From NCBI RefSeq assembly GCF_003751445.1, contig NZ_RJUU01000001.1:811001-875000 (forward strand): 64,000 bases of DNA, read 5' to 3'. Below, piece by piece: positions 52,119 through 62,536 of the stretch. This DNA comes from Streptomyces sp. 840.1 (GTDB lineage: Bacteria > Actinomycetota > Actinomycetes > Streptomycetales > Streptomycetaceae). A program made the translations under genes and the position numbers. Each line of letters opens with the position of its first letter. The first letter of the stretch is position 1. The notes beneath the pieces were generated by a model. It ran no database searches. It was not told the DNA's origin and worked only from the letters and a program-made list of their open reading frames with translations.

Positions 52119-53147
52119 TCAGCGCGAGTAGTCCGCGAGGGTGAGTAGCAGGTGGGCCGACTCAGCGCGCACGTGATCGGAATGGGCACCTGCCGGATTG
52201 AGGTGGCGCCCGCGAACGTACACGTCGGAGGCGTCGATGTTGACGAAACGGTGGTCGAGCGTGGAGTGCGGATACCGCTCGTCGAGTGGCAACAGGGTTG
52301 TGGTGAACATGGGCGCGGGGGCCGGACCAATTCCGGAGTGCCCGATGCCGGGTTGCTGCTCGGCCCGCAGGTGCCAAAACCCCGTCGCCCGGTCGTGACG
52401 GGAGTAGGTGGCGACGATGGGCCCCCTCAGCGGAGCGCCGTCATGCGCCTCGCTCGGCAGGATGTTCGGAAAGAGCGAGAGGAACGCGTCCCGGCGTGCG
52501 GCCATCTGGAATAGCAGCATGCTGTCGGCGGTGAACGGGCGGGACGGCGAGTGGTCCGTCACGCTCCAGCCGAGTGTGTCGTCGAGGTCGGCGTCTGCCG
52601 ACCATTGGACCGCCTCGCACAGGAAGCGGCAGCCGAAGGAGTGCCCGACGAGGTGGAGGTACTGACCGTCTCGGTTGGCGAGCACGGGCGCTGCTTCGGG
52701 GTCGGCGCGCTCGGCATCCAGATAGCCGAGGAGCCGGCCCAGGATGTGGGCGGCGTGGCCTCCTCCGTCGCGTGCACCCATAGCGTGTGCCCGGTCCCGG
52801 ATCCTGCGGTAGCCGGTGGGGGTGACCGGGCTGGAGGATGGCCAGCGCACGACGACGCACCATGGGGTGAAGCCCTTGGCCGCTAGGGTTGGATACCGGG
52901 CCGGGGCTGTCTCCAGGACGCCGTGCATCAGAGCCAACAGTCGCTCGGCGGTGCGGTAGGCGGAGTTGGGTGAGGTCTGCCAACCGTGGACATAGACGAG
53001 TATGTCCGTCGCCCAGGCAGGTGGGGCAAGACGCTCCGCGAAGTAATGGCGCAACCAGGCCTCGGGTACAGGTTCACCCGTGTCAGCGTCGAGCAGCCAG
53101 CCCGTCGCATCCAGGTCGACGACCTCCACCGTGCCGACACGGCTCAC
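52119..53147 (-). CDS. Alpha/beta-hydrolase encoded with the CHAT and type I RM genes
   Basis: 342 aa from GTG 53147, which overlaps the CHAT stop (GTGA) and has GGAGG just upstream. Lipase-like fold: oxyanion HGWQTSP (residues 54-60), nucleophile elbow LVGHSFGCRFLCEA with Ser170, and a late His in TLDHRFVNIDASDVY. No signal peptide, so a cytoplasmic enzyme that could act on lipids or esters. Last gene of the five-gene operon. Its place downstream of a protease makes it a candidate terminal effector activated by cleavage, or a second effector. Inference only. Confidence 0.8.
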   Translation of the reverse strand: MSRVGTVEVVDLDATGWLLDADTGEPVPEAWLRHYFAERLAPPAWATDILVYVHGWQTSPNSAYRTAERLLALMHGVLETAPARYPTLAAKGFTPWCVVVRWPSSSPVTPTGYRRIRDRAHAMGARDGGGHAAHILGRLLGYLDAERADPEAAPVLANRDGQYLHLVGHSFGCRFLCEAVQWSADADLDDTLGWSVTDHSPSRPFTADSMLLFQMAARRDAFLSLFPNILPSEAHDGAPLRGPIVATYSRHDRATGFWHLRAEQQPGIGHSGIGPAPAPMFTTTLLPLDERYPHSTLDHRFVNIDASDVYVRGRHLNPAGAHSDHVRAESAHLLLTLADYSR

Positions 53148-54424
53148 GCCTCGCCTCCACTTGTCCGATCCAGACGAGCATCCATGCCGCTGTGCAGACC
53201 GTAGGCGAACCCCAGGGGATTTCGGTATCGGGCGGCGAAGTCCCGGGCCAGCTCATGAGTGATCTGGCCGGCGGTCGCTGCCCCGCGCAAGTAGCGGGTG
53301 ACGAACTCGAGCGCGTACTCGGCGGCAAACGCTTGCGGCATCGCGATCTGCGGCCCGAGCACGCCCTGCGCGCCGTGCTCGATGAACATGCTCCCAAGGA
53401 ACGCTCGGTCCGCACTCGCCGCGGAGACTCCGGTGTGGCAGGCGTTGAGTAGGACAAGCGGTCGGAAGCAACCGTGCCGGTAGTTTGCCCTTAGCTCACG
53501 TACAGTGTGGCCGTCGAAGGGGGTGCCGTCGGTGAGCTTGACGACCAGGGTCGGGGGTTCAGGAAGGTTGTCGACGAAGTCTCCGTGGCACCAGAAGTAC
53601 ATCAACTGCTCGTCCAGCTCAGGCTTCCCCAGATCGCGGACGAGTTCCTCGTAAGTCGTTCGCTCAGTGTACTCCGTGCCCACCGCCAGTGCCTTCGCGA
53701 CTTCATGCGCACGGGTGGCTCTGCCCACGCGGACGTCGTGGTTCAGGCTGACCGTGGGTCGCTCGTGGGCTGCTCCGGGCGGCCCGATCCACGCGTAGGC
53801 ATCACTGGTGTGCTCGATCTGATGCCGATGGCCGAGGAAGCGAGTGAAGAGAACCTCCAAGGTTGCAGGCACGGTGGAATCCTCGGTTGTGCACAACAAT
53901 GGCCAGGGCAGATGTAGATCAGAGTCGAACCGTACCCGCAGCCCCTCCTGGGACAAGGCTGAACGCAGGGCGAAGCGGAACATCTTGGTCGGTTCATCGT
54001 CACCGCGCAGCAGAGTGCCAAACAGCAGTGATTCCCCGCTTCGAGCCAGATCGGCCACTTTCTGGCGCAGCTCCTCCTCAGGTTCGGTACTGAGGTCCGC
54101 GGATGTTGCGTACGGGCGCCGTCGCCCCTGTAGAGGCCGACTCTGGTCGTCGACGGGCTGGAAATCGACGAACTCCGATTTCCATCGGGCACGGAGCCGG
54201 GCCGCCGCCCCATGGACCTCATCGGGCCGGGCATGCAGGTCAACCTTATGCTCGGTGCCCTGGAGTGCCGGAACGGCCGAACCTGATATCCGCGCCCGGA
54301 TCCGACCTCTGCCAAGGACGTCGAAGCTGACCAGGAGGTCGGGAGCCTGCGTCGTCAGGTGCGGCAGGAAGCGGAAGCCGTCACTGGGATCCTGAACAAT
54401 GCGGGTGGGCACTTCACGGGGCAT
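53144..54424 (-). CDS. CHAT-domain protease encoded directly after hsdR
   Basis: 426 aa from ATG 54424, three bases after the hsdR stop. The N-terminal 110 residues form a beta-rich region (LLVSFDVLGRGRIRARISGS); the CHAT core follows: HLPWPLLCTTED (about 171-182), catalytic His280 in MYFWCHGDF and Cys329 in VVLLNACHTG, then GVLGPQIAMPQAFAAEYALE. All key caspase-like landmarks are intact. CHAT proteases normally need a trigger from a partner; here the partner is most likely the restriction complex. The stop overlaps the hydrolase start. Confidence 0.87.
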   Translation of the reverse strand: MPREVPTRIVQDPSDGFRFLPHLTTQAPDLLVSFDVLGRGRIRARISGSAVPALQGTEHKVDLHARPDEVHGAAARLRARWKSEFVDFQPVDDQSRPLQGRRRPYATSADLSTEPEEELRQKVADLARSGESLLFGTLLRGDDEPTKMFRFALRSALSQEGLRVRFDSDLHLPWPLLCTTEDSTVPATLEVLFTRFLGHRHQIEHTSDAYAWIGPPGAAHERPTVSLNHDVRVGRATRAHEVAKALAVGTEYTERTTYEELVRDLGKPELDEQLMYFWCHGDFVDNLPEPPTLVVKLTDGTPFDGHTVRELRANYRHGCFRPLVLLNACHTGVSAASADRAFLGSMFIEHGAQGVLGPQIAMPQAFAAEYALEFVTRYLRGAATAGQITHELARDFAARYRNPLGFAYGLHSGMDARLDRTSGGEA

Positions 54425-54427
54425 CGG

Positions 54428-57400
54428 TCAGGCCCTCCCCGTGCGTGGCCGCAGCTGTCTATTCCCCGGCCCGCTGGGCTTCGTCTCGGTGATGGACAGG
54501 TCGGACTCCACCTGCTGCAAGACGGTACCTGTGTCGTGATGTACCAGGGTGAACCGGATCCGGTGTGTGCCGGGCTCCAGTGCCGTGACGCGGAACTGCT
54601 CGGATTCGGCGTCTCCAGGGAGGTACGCCATCGTGGCTGGTGCAACCTCCGCGCCGCTCAAGGGCACGGCCACGATGTCCAGCGCGGGCCGCGCACCTGG
54701 GCGGGCCCATGGATGCTGGGACTCAGCGATCAGCTTCAGCGTCACGTGTACTGGAGTCCCCACACTGGGGTTGTCGTCCAAGAGCGTCAGATGCGCTCGG
54801 CAGCGTGGCGGTGCCGAAAGCGCCGGAGGTGACACTGCGACATCAACCACGCGGCCGGCGACTGCGTGGGGGGCGACCGCTGCTTCGTAGAAGGCATCAG
54901 CGAGGGCGACAATGATCGAGTTGATCGCCGGCCCGTCGGTGAAGAAGTAGTCGGCCATCGTGTTGTGGGCGTCCTGGTTTTCTGCGACTGCTTCCGTAAC
55001 GGCGGCTTGGAAGTCCTGTGACTCCAGGAACTGCTTCTTAGAGTTCACCTTGGTTTGCTGGACCAGGTTCGGGTCGGCGAGCAGCAGTTGCAGGAGGCCC
55101 TGCACGAACTCCCTAATCTGGGAGGCGGCGAACGTTTCGGCGCCGAAGAGGTCGTTCATCTTGTCTATGACGACCTGAAGCGCAACGTACTTCGGATCCT
55201 TCTTCGCGCCCGTGCCGGCGGCGCTGATGCCCTTCAGTTGTCCGTCGCCCACGAGAGAGATGTCGACCGGGATCGCCTTGCTGTGCTTGACCCCGACCAG
55301 CACCACGTCGGAGAGGTCTACATCGGCCGCCCAAGCGGACTCTGCGATCACCTTCTCCAGCAGGCGCAGGAAGATCGAGAGCATCTCCATGTAGGGATCG
55401 CCGTAGTCGACGATCTGGGACATGAAGTCGTAGAGCCGTACGTAGGTGGAAACGTCCTTGCGGAACAGGTCGAGCTCCTGGAGCTTTACCTTGTCTTCCT
55501 CCTCGATCGCCCGCGCGTAGCGGCGCCGGAAGTCGTGCTGCGCCGGGCTGATCGCCGCCGAGAGAGCGTTGTTGCCCTTCCGTGTCACCCAAAGTTCGGC
55601 GACCTTGCGGACGTCGCCCTCGGTGTAGATCCCGGCCTGGGCGAGCTTGTTGGCCAGGTGGACGACGACATACGGGTCGGTCTCGGTCTCCAGAGTCGCG
55701 TTCTTGAAGTACGGCTCGAAGGCCGTCTTGATGTCCTCGGGCTTGTTGGCGAAGTCGATGACGAACGTCTTGCGCTTCTGCTCCCCACCAGCGGTGCGGT
55801 GGGTGCGATTGAGGCGCGAGAGCGTCTGCACTGCGGTGACTCCCGACAGCTTCTTGTCGAGGTACATCGCCGAGAGCAGGGGCTGGTCGAAGCCGGTCTG
55901 GAACTTGTTGGCAACCAGCATGATCTTGTACGTGTCGCCCTTGTACGCGGCCGCCAGATCAGCCCCGGCACCGGGGTTCATGTTGGCCTCGGTGAACTCG
56001 TCGTCCTTCGAGGGCTGCGGGCCCCAGTCGCTGTGCCAGGTCTCGTTCTCCGGCATTGTCACCCCGCCCGAGAAGGCGACCAGGGTGCGGTAGTTGTACG
56101 AGGCGTCCTCAGCACGACGCTTAGCGATGTAGGCGTCTATCGCCAGCTTGTATTTCACAGCGGACTTGCGCGAATCGGTCACCACCATCGCCTTCGCCTT
56201 GCCCTCGAGGAGGTAGGCGACGTTGGCGTGGAAGTGCTCGACGACGATCTGCACCTTCTGGCTGACGTTCGTCGGGTGGAGCTGAACCCACCTCATCAGC
56301 CCCTTGCGGGCGGCGGCCTCTTCGACCTCGCCTCCGTCACCAGCCTCCGCCTTGCCGGCGATCTGCAGCGCAGTTTCGTAGGACTGGTAGCCCTTGAGTA
56401 CGTCGAGGATGTAGCCCTCCTCGATCGCCTGCTTCATCGAGTACAGGTGGAACTCGTGAGGCTTCCCGTCGGGCCCCTTGCGGCCGAACAGTTCAAGGGT
56501 CTTGTTCTTCGGCGTCGCAGTGAAAGCAAAGTAGGAGATGTTCTCCGATTCGGCCCGCTCGGTCATCTCCGAAGCCAGCACCGACTCCACATCGACTTCG
56601 CCGCCCTCCTCGATCTCCTTGACCTCCTCGGCTGTCAGCACCTGCTTCAGCTTCGAGGAGATCTGCCCCGCCTGGGACGAGTGCGCCTCATCAGCGATCA
56701 CAGCGAACCGCTTGCCCTTCAGGCCGGCGTCGGTCCGGATCTCTTCCAACGCATGCGGGAAGGTCTGCACCGTCACCGCGATGATGAGCTCGCCGTTCTT
56801 CAACGCCTGCGCCAGCAGACCCGACTTCGACTTCGCGCCAGCCTTGCGAACGTCCTCGGGGCTGATCGTCGCGACAATCTTCTTGTTCCCGTCGATCTGC
56901 CGAATCGCATCCTGCAGCTGGGAGTCGAGCACGGTACGGTCCACGACCACGATGACGGAGTCGAAGACCTTCTTGTCGTCGGCATCATGTAGTCGGGCCA
57001 GACCATGGGCGGTCCAGGCAATGGTGTTCGTCTTTCCTGACCCGGCCGAATGCTCGATCAAGTACCGGTGCCCGACGCCCTCCTCCTTCACTGCGGCGAC
57101 GATGCTTGTGACGGCCTCCCACTGGTGGAAGCGCGGGAAGAGCATGCTCGTACGCCGCACGGAGGTGCCGGTGGTGACGTCCCACTCCTCCTTGGTCTGC
57201 ACGATCATCAGCCGCCCGATGACGTTCAGCCAAGCGTGCTTCTCCCAGACACGTTCCCATAGGTACGCCGTCGCCGACTCATCGTCCGCGCCAGGCGGGT
57301 TGCCAGCACCACTGTCGAAGCCGATGTTGAACGGAAGGAAGTAAGTCTTGTCCCCCTCCAGCTTCGTGGTCATGGCCGCTAGGCCGTTGGAGACCGCGAA

Positions 57401-58000
57401 GTGCACCAGCGCCCGGTGACCGAACGACAGCAGCGGCTCCGGGCGCCCGTTCGTCAGCGGGTTGCGATCGTGCTTGTACTGGTTGATCGCCTCTTCCAGC
57501 GACTGGGTGAAGTCGGTCTTCAGCTCCACCGTGGCCACCGGAAGCCCGTTGACGAAGAACACCAGATCGATGGTGCGCTGGTCGGCAGTCGAGAAGTGCA
57601 CCTGCCGCACCACCCGCACCCGCATCGACTCGTAATGCGACACGGTGGTCGCGTTGAGAGAGGTTTCGGGGCGGAACTGCGCCATCTTCAACCGGCCGCC
57701 ACCGATGTACTGAACCCCGTTGCGCAGGATGTTCAACGTCCCGCCGCCATGCTCAAGCGGCTTGTCCAACGCTGCGGTCAGCACGTCAAGGAACTTCGCC
57801 TGCGACCCCGCCGCCTTCAGTGCCTTCTCGTACGCCGGCTTCTGTGTCGCCTCCAGCCACGCGAACAGATCCGCTGGGAAGAGCGCCCGCTCGCGGTCGT
57901 ACTCGCCACCGTCGTGATCGTTCACCGAGTACAGCCAGCCGCGTGCCTTGAGGTACTCGCAGATCTCCTTTTCGAAGACGGCCTCGTTGTGGTCGGCCAT
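54428..58000 (-). CDS. hsdR: Type I restriction endonuclease subunit HsdR with extra C-terminal domain
   Basis: 1190 aa from ATG 58000 (TGATG junction with hsdS; GTG at 58003 also possible). Nuclease PD-(D/E)xK: Asp145 in RTIDLVFFVNG and Glu159-x-Lys161 in VELKT. Motor: Walker A HSAGSGKT (317-324), DEAH (437-440), FAFTATPKNKT, QTLSRLNRTHR. The standard helical C-terminus ends around residue 1045. The last about 145 residues (DNA 54431-54862) are a beta-rich, Ig-like unit (CRAHLTLLDDNPSVGTPVHV, RIRFTLVHHDTGTVLQQVES) not usual in HsdR. It could dock the CHAT protease encoded next. Confidence 0.92.
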   Translation of the reverse strand: MADHNEAVFEKEICEYLKARGWLYSVNDHDGGEYDRERALFPADLFAWLEATQKPAYEKALKAAGSQAKFLDVLTAALDKPLEHGGGTLNILRNGVQYIGGGRLKMAQFRPETSLNATTVSHYESMRVRVVRQVHFSTADQRTIDLVFFVNGLPVATVELKTDFTQSLEEAINQYKHDRNPLTNGRPEPLLSFGHRALVHFAVSNGLAAMTTKLEGDKTYFLPFNIGFDSGAGNPPGADDESATAYLWERVWEKHAWLNVIGRLMIVQTKEEWDVTTGTSVRRTSMLFPRFHQWEAVTSIVAAVKEEGVGHRYLIEHSAGSGKTNTIAWTAHGLARLHDADDKKVFDSVIVVVDRTVLDSQLQDAIRQIDGNKKIVATISPEDVRKAGAKSKSGLLAQALKNGELIIAVTVQTFPHALEEIRTDAGLKGKRFAVIADEAHSSQAGQISSKLKQVLTAEEVKEIEEGGEVDVESVLASEMTERAESENISYFAFTATPKNKTLELFGRKGPDGKPHEFHLYSMKQAIEEGYILDVLKGYQSYETALQIAGKAEAGDGGEVEEAAARKGLMRWVQLHPTNVSQKVQIVVEHFHANVAYLLEGKAKAMVVTDSRKSAVKYKLAIDAYIAKRRAEDASYNYRTLVAFSGGVTMPENETWHSDWGPQPSKDDEFTEANMNPGAGADLAAAYKGDTYKIMLVANKFQTGFDQPLLSAMYLDKKLSGVTAVQTLSRLNRTHRTAGGEQKRKTFVIDFANKPEDIKTAFEPYFKNATLETETDPYVVVHLANKLAQAGIYTEGDVRKVAELWVTRKGNNALSAAISPAQHDFRRRYARAIEEEDKVKLQELDLFRKDVSTYVRLYDFMSQIVDYGDPYMEMLSIFLRLLEKVIAESAWAADVDLSDVVLVGVKHSKAIPVDISLVGDGQLKGISAAGTGAKKDPKYVALQVVIDKMNDLFGAETFAASQIREFVQGLLQLLLADPNLVQQTKVNSKKQFLESQDFQAAVTEAVAENQDAHNTMADYFFTDGPAINSIIVALADAFYEAAVAPHAVAGRVVDVAVSPPALSAPPRCRAHLTLLDDNPSVGTPVHVTLKLIAESQHPWARPGARPALDIVAVPLSGAEVAPATMAYLPGDAESEQFRVTALEPGTHRIRFTLVHHDTGTVLQQVESDLSITETKPSGPGNRQLRPRTGRA

Positions 58001-59199
58001 CACGCCGCCTCTCGTACGTCGATCTGACCTGTCACGGCTGCCGTGATCAGTGCCGATCGGCGCTCCCTGGCGAGTTCAATGAACTGCTCAGTCTCCGAAA
58101 CGAGTTCGTCAATCTTGGTCGTTTGCTCGTCGAGGTGCGTAACGATCTGGCGTTGCTCCGCGAGACTCGGCAGCCAGATCGGTGTTGTGCGCAAGATCGG
58201 AAGCCGAACGTTTGCCACTGTCGAGCCGTTTGCCGAGAGCAGGAAGTGGTCCTGTACACGGTCCGAGTAGATCTGCCACAGCAGGAACTCTCCTACGCAA
58301 ACTGCGTCGTTGATCCGAAGCAGGACCATCCGCTGGCCAAGGCAAATCTGCTCATTTGGCACCATGCATGCCTCACCGGCAGGCGCCTCACGGGTGAACA
58401 ACACGTCGCCGACGGACGGTGCACCTCCAGCGTTCCGGGCCTCCCAAGTCTCCGCACTGACGGGCAGGCCGTTTCCCGGCCGAAACTTTCCATTCCTGAC
58501 CGAGGCGGTTCGGACTGCCTCGTACGCGCCATCATCCGCAACCTCCGGCGTCGTGTGTGGGCAGTCGACGACATCCGTGCATGCGTTCTGTAGTCGGGTA
58601 TTGGGCAGCCGGGTATCGAAGACTCTGCCAACAAGCGCGTGGCGGCGCTCGTGGAGCAACTCGATCAGCCGCTGCTGCTCATCGATGAGTGTGTCGATGC
58701 GGGCCGTCTCGTGGTCGAGGTAGTCGGTGATGACGCCTTGCTCCTCAGTAGATACGAGAGGCGCGGTCATCGACAGCAGGTCGGCGATGTTCAGTCGGGG
58801 AGTTCGAACGTTCCCAGCCTCTGTTCCGCCGATACCTCGAACCAAACTGGCCATGGTCGCCACGGTGGATCTGCTCGTGAGAAAGTGCTTCAGCCAACGC
58901 GTATCGATCCTCGGGCCGACACTCAACACGGCGTAGTCAGGGCTGACGATACCGTCCTCCGGGGCAATGCCAAGGGCCCCCTGGAACGCCCTCATGCGGT
59001 TGATGACAAGGTCACCAGCCCGGCAGATCTTGTAGTTGGACAGATCCTCTGCCGCGGCCCTTGTAGACGTGTCCGTCGCCTCCCGACGCCGAACACCCCA
59101 ACTGATCGACACCGACAGAAGGGGCAAAGTTTCGGCTTTCATTCCCGCTCGGATGTCGGACTCCGAAAGCAGCCACTTGAGGCGGATAGAGTCGCTCAT
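58000..59199 (-). CDS. hsdS: Type I restriction-modification specificity subunit HsdS
   Basis: 399 aa; ATG at 59199 overlaps the hsdM stop (ATGA), with GGAGG just before. Two target-recognition domains separated by conserved coiled coils; the repeats VITDYLDHETARIDTLIDEQ (centre) and QIVTHLDEQTTKIDELVSET (end) are clearly related and each is followed by ERRxALxxxV. These set the spacing of the two half-sites. Recognised sequence not deducible. Confidence 0.93.
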   Translation of the reverse strand: MSDSIRLKWLLSESDIRAGMKAETLPLLSVSISWGVRRREATDTSTRAAAEDLSNYKICRAGDLVINRMRAFQGALGIAPEDGIVSPDYAVLSVGPRIDTRWLKHFLTSRSTVATMASLVRGIGGTEAGNVRTPRLNIADLLSMTAPLVSTEEQGVITDYLDHETARIDTLIDEQQRLIELLHERRHALVGRVFDTRLPNTRLQNACTDVVDCPHTTPEVADDGAYEAVRTASVRNGKFRPGNGLPVSAETWEARNAGGAPSVGDVLFTREAPAGEACMVPNEQICLGQRMVLLRINDAVCVGEFLLWQIYSDRVQDHFLLSANGSTVANVRLPILRTTPIWLPSLAEQRQIVTHLDEQTTKIDELVSETEQFIELARERRSALITAAVTGQIDVREAA

Positions 59200-60941
59200 C
59201 CCTCCACCTCGCGAAGAAGATCCAAGATCTTAGCGACCTGCTTCTCCAGGTCGGCATCGATCTCCGCGAGCGGACGAGGCGGAACGTACTTGAAGAAATG
59301 CCGTGTAAAGGGGATCTCGTACCCCGTCTTGGTCTTAGTCCAGTCGACCCAGGCGTCGGGAACGTGCGGCTTCACTTCTGTGTCGAAGTACGCCTGGATG
59401 ACTTCGCGCGCACCTGCCGCGCCGACGGTCGAGCCACCATAAGTGAAAGGCACGTTCTCGGTGTCACGCTTCTTCGAATCCGGCTTCGGGTCGCCCTTGC
59501 GGTTGACGACAGGGCTCCCGCCCTCGTCCAGCAGGGGGCGCTCGACGGTGACCGTCCAATACCCGAACTCGTCGTTGCGCAGCACCTTGGAGAAGTCGGG
59601 ATCGGCGTCCTCAAAGTCGGCGTAGAGCCGCACGACCTCGGCGCGGTCGGCGTCGCTGATCTCGCGTCCCTTGGCTCCGAGGTTCTTGCGCATCTTGGTC
59701 CAGAACGACGTGCCGTCGATCAGTTGCACCTTGCCCTGGTGGTCGGGGTGCTTGGTGTTGTCCAGGATCCAGATGTAGGTGGCGATGCCGGTGTTGAAGA
59801 ACATGTTGGTCGGCAGGGCGACGATCGCGTCGACAAGGTCGTTCTCTAGCAGCCACCGACGGATGTTGGAAGGGCCAGATTCGGCGGCGCCGTTGAAGAG
59901 CGGAGAGCCGTTCATGACGATGCCGACGCGGCCACCGCCGTCCTCGGGTGCGCGCATCTTGTGGGCCAGGTGGAGCAGGAAGAGCATCTGCCCGTCGGAT
60001 GTCGCGGGGAGGCCCGGTGCGAAGCGGCCGTAGGGGCCAGCGGAGTCTCGCTCGTCCTTGACCGCCTTGGCATACTGCTTCCAGTCCACGCCATAGGGCG
60101 GGTTGGACATGCAGTAGTCGAACTGGCGGCCCTTGAAGGCATCGTCGGTGAGGGTGTTGCCGAATGCGATGTTGGTCGCGTATTGGCCCTTGGCGAGCAG
60201 GTCGGACTTGCAGATGGCGTACGACTGCGGGTTGTACTCCTGGCCGTACAGGCCCAGCTTCGCGTCAGGGTTCCCAGCGAGCAGGTGCTCCTCTGCCAGG
60301 GACAGCATGCCGCCGGTGCCGGCAGTGGGGTCGTACAGCGATCGGATGATGCCGTCCTCGGTGAGGTCGATGTCCTTCTCCGAGAAGAGCAGGTCGACCA
60401 GCAGCCGAATCGCGTCGCGGGGTGTGTAGTGGTCGCCGGAGGTCTCGTTCGCTGCCTCGTTGAACTTGCGGATGATGTATTCGAAGGCGTCGCCCATGTC
60501 GGAGTTCGACACCACAACAGGGTGGAGGTCGACCTTGCCGAAGGACTTGACAACCTCACGTAGGAGCCCGGCCTTCTCCAGAGCCAGGATCTCCTTCTTG
60601 AAGTCGAAGTACTCGAACACGTCCACGTCGCCGGAAAAACGGTCGATGTAGTCGACCAGGTTGTCCGCCAGCCCGTCCGCGTCGGCCAGCAGGTTCGCGA
60701 ACGAGTAGTTGGAGGTGTTGTAGAAGGTCCGTCCAGTGGCCTTCTTGACCTCGACCTTGAGCCGGTTCGGGTTATCGAACTTCGCTGCCAGCTCTCGCAC
60801 CGTCGCCTGATCGGGCTCAAGGATGCAGTCGAGCCGCCGCAGGATCGTGAACGGGAGGACCACCGTCCCGTATTGGTTGGGGCGATAGGGCCCCCGAAGC
60901 TGGTCAGCGATTGACCAGATGAAGCTACCGAGCGCGCTCAC
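59196..60941 (-). CDS. hsdM: Type I restriction-modification DNA methyltransferase subunit HsdM
   Basis: 581 aa from GTG 60941 with GAGG upstream. N-terminal helical domain (GSFIWSIADQLRGPYRPNQY), SAM-binding DPTAGTGGM (204-212), and the adenine-N6 catalytic NPPYG (280-284). HYTPRDAIRLLVDLL precedes the core as usual. It methylates adenine in the HsdS target and protects host DNA. First gene of the operon; its promoter must lie in 60942-61055. Confidence 0.94.
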   Translation of the reverse strand: MSALGSFIWSIADQLRGPYRPNQYGTVVLPFTILRRLDCILEPDQATVRELAAKFDNPNRLKVEVKKATGRTFYNTSNYSFANLLADADGLADNLVDYIDRFSGDVDVFEYFDFKKEILALEKAGLLREVVKSFGKVDLHPVVVSNSDMGDAFEYIIRKFNEAANETSGDHYTPRDAIRLLVDLLFSEKDIDLTEDGIIRSLYDPTAGTGGMLSLAEEHLLAGNPDAKLGLYGQEYNPQSYAICKSDLLAKGQYATNIAFGNTLTDDAFKGRQFDYCMSNPPYGVDWKQYAKAVKDERDSAGPYGRFAPGLPATSDGQMLFLLHLAHKMRAPEDGGGRVGIVMNGSPLFNGAAESGPSNIRRWLLENDLVDAIVALPTNMFFNTGIATYIWILDNTKHPDHQGKVQLIDGTSFWTKMRKNLGAKGREISDADRAEVVRLYADFEDADPDFSKVLRNDEFGYWTVTVERPLLDEGGSPVVNRKGDPKPDSKKRDTENVPFTYGGSTVGAAGAREVIQAYFDTEVKPHVPDAWVDWTKTKTGYEIPFTRHFFKYVPPRPLAEIDADLEKQVAKILDLLREVEG

Positions 60942-61055
60942 AAGTTCCTCACGAGAATCGTCTAGCAGTGCCGATCACTTTGCCAGAGCTAGCAGCCGCC
61001 GTCCCACGGTTCGGCCACTCACCAGGGCCGAACCCAGCACCGCCGCCACATCCAC

Positions 61056-61143
61056 GTCCCAGCACGATCCCAGCACGGTACGGATGACCGGGGATGATGA
61101 CAGGTGACGAGGGGTCAGCTATCCCAGCACCATCCCAGCACGG
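61056..61143. repeat. Right-end CCCAGCAC repeats of the island
   Basis: GTCCCAGCACGATCCCAGCACGG (two motif copies, 61056-61078) and ATCCCAGCACC/ATCCCAGCACGG (61121-61143); the second is the same string as at 51082-51104. A further AACCCAGCAC is at 61031. All run in the same direction. Candidate integrase or directionality-factor arm sites near the right attachment core. Confidence 0.6.
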
Positions 61144-61180
61144 AAAAAAGCCAAGGGCCCGACTCCGAAGAGCCGAGCCC
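61144..61180 (-). terminator. Rho-independent terminator of ychF, carried by the island
   Basis: On the minus strand: GGGCTCGGCTC, loop TTCG, GAGTCGGGCCC, then TTGGC and a run of six T. The T-run makes it a classical intrinsic terminator. It lies on the island side of the attachment core, so the element brought its own terminator along with replacement ychF codons. Confidence 0.85.
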
Positions 61181-61230
61181 CCTCTGACCTGCATATTTGC
61201 CAGTTAAGCGATGTGGTGGTATGTCACCCG

Positions 61231-62319
<1,089 letters not shown>

Positions 62320-62536
62320 GTTGGCGACTTCCCTAGGGGGTGGGCGGGGGCAGTGAGGTCCGGCCCCGGTGGACCGATTCTCCAGTTTACGGGCGGGGGC
62401 GAGCGCCCGGCCACGGGTCCCGCCGGGGGCCGATCCGGTTCCCATTGGGCCGTGTGGCATCGAACTCATCGCCAAGGTCACCCAAAGCGCGTGTCCCGCA
62501 CCTGATTCCTGCCGCTCGGCGACCTACGTTGTCCCG

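Noticed and set aside
60942..61230. Small gene or tRNA between hsdM and ychF
   Set aside because: No cloverleaf, no ribosome site plus coherent frame; the interval is explained by repeats, a terminator and the attachment site.
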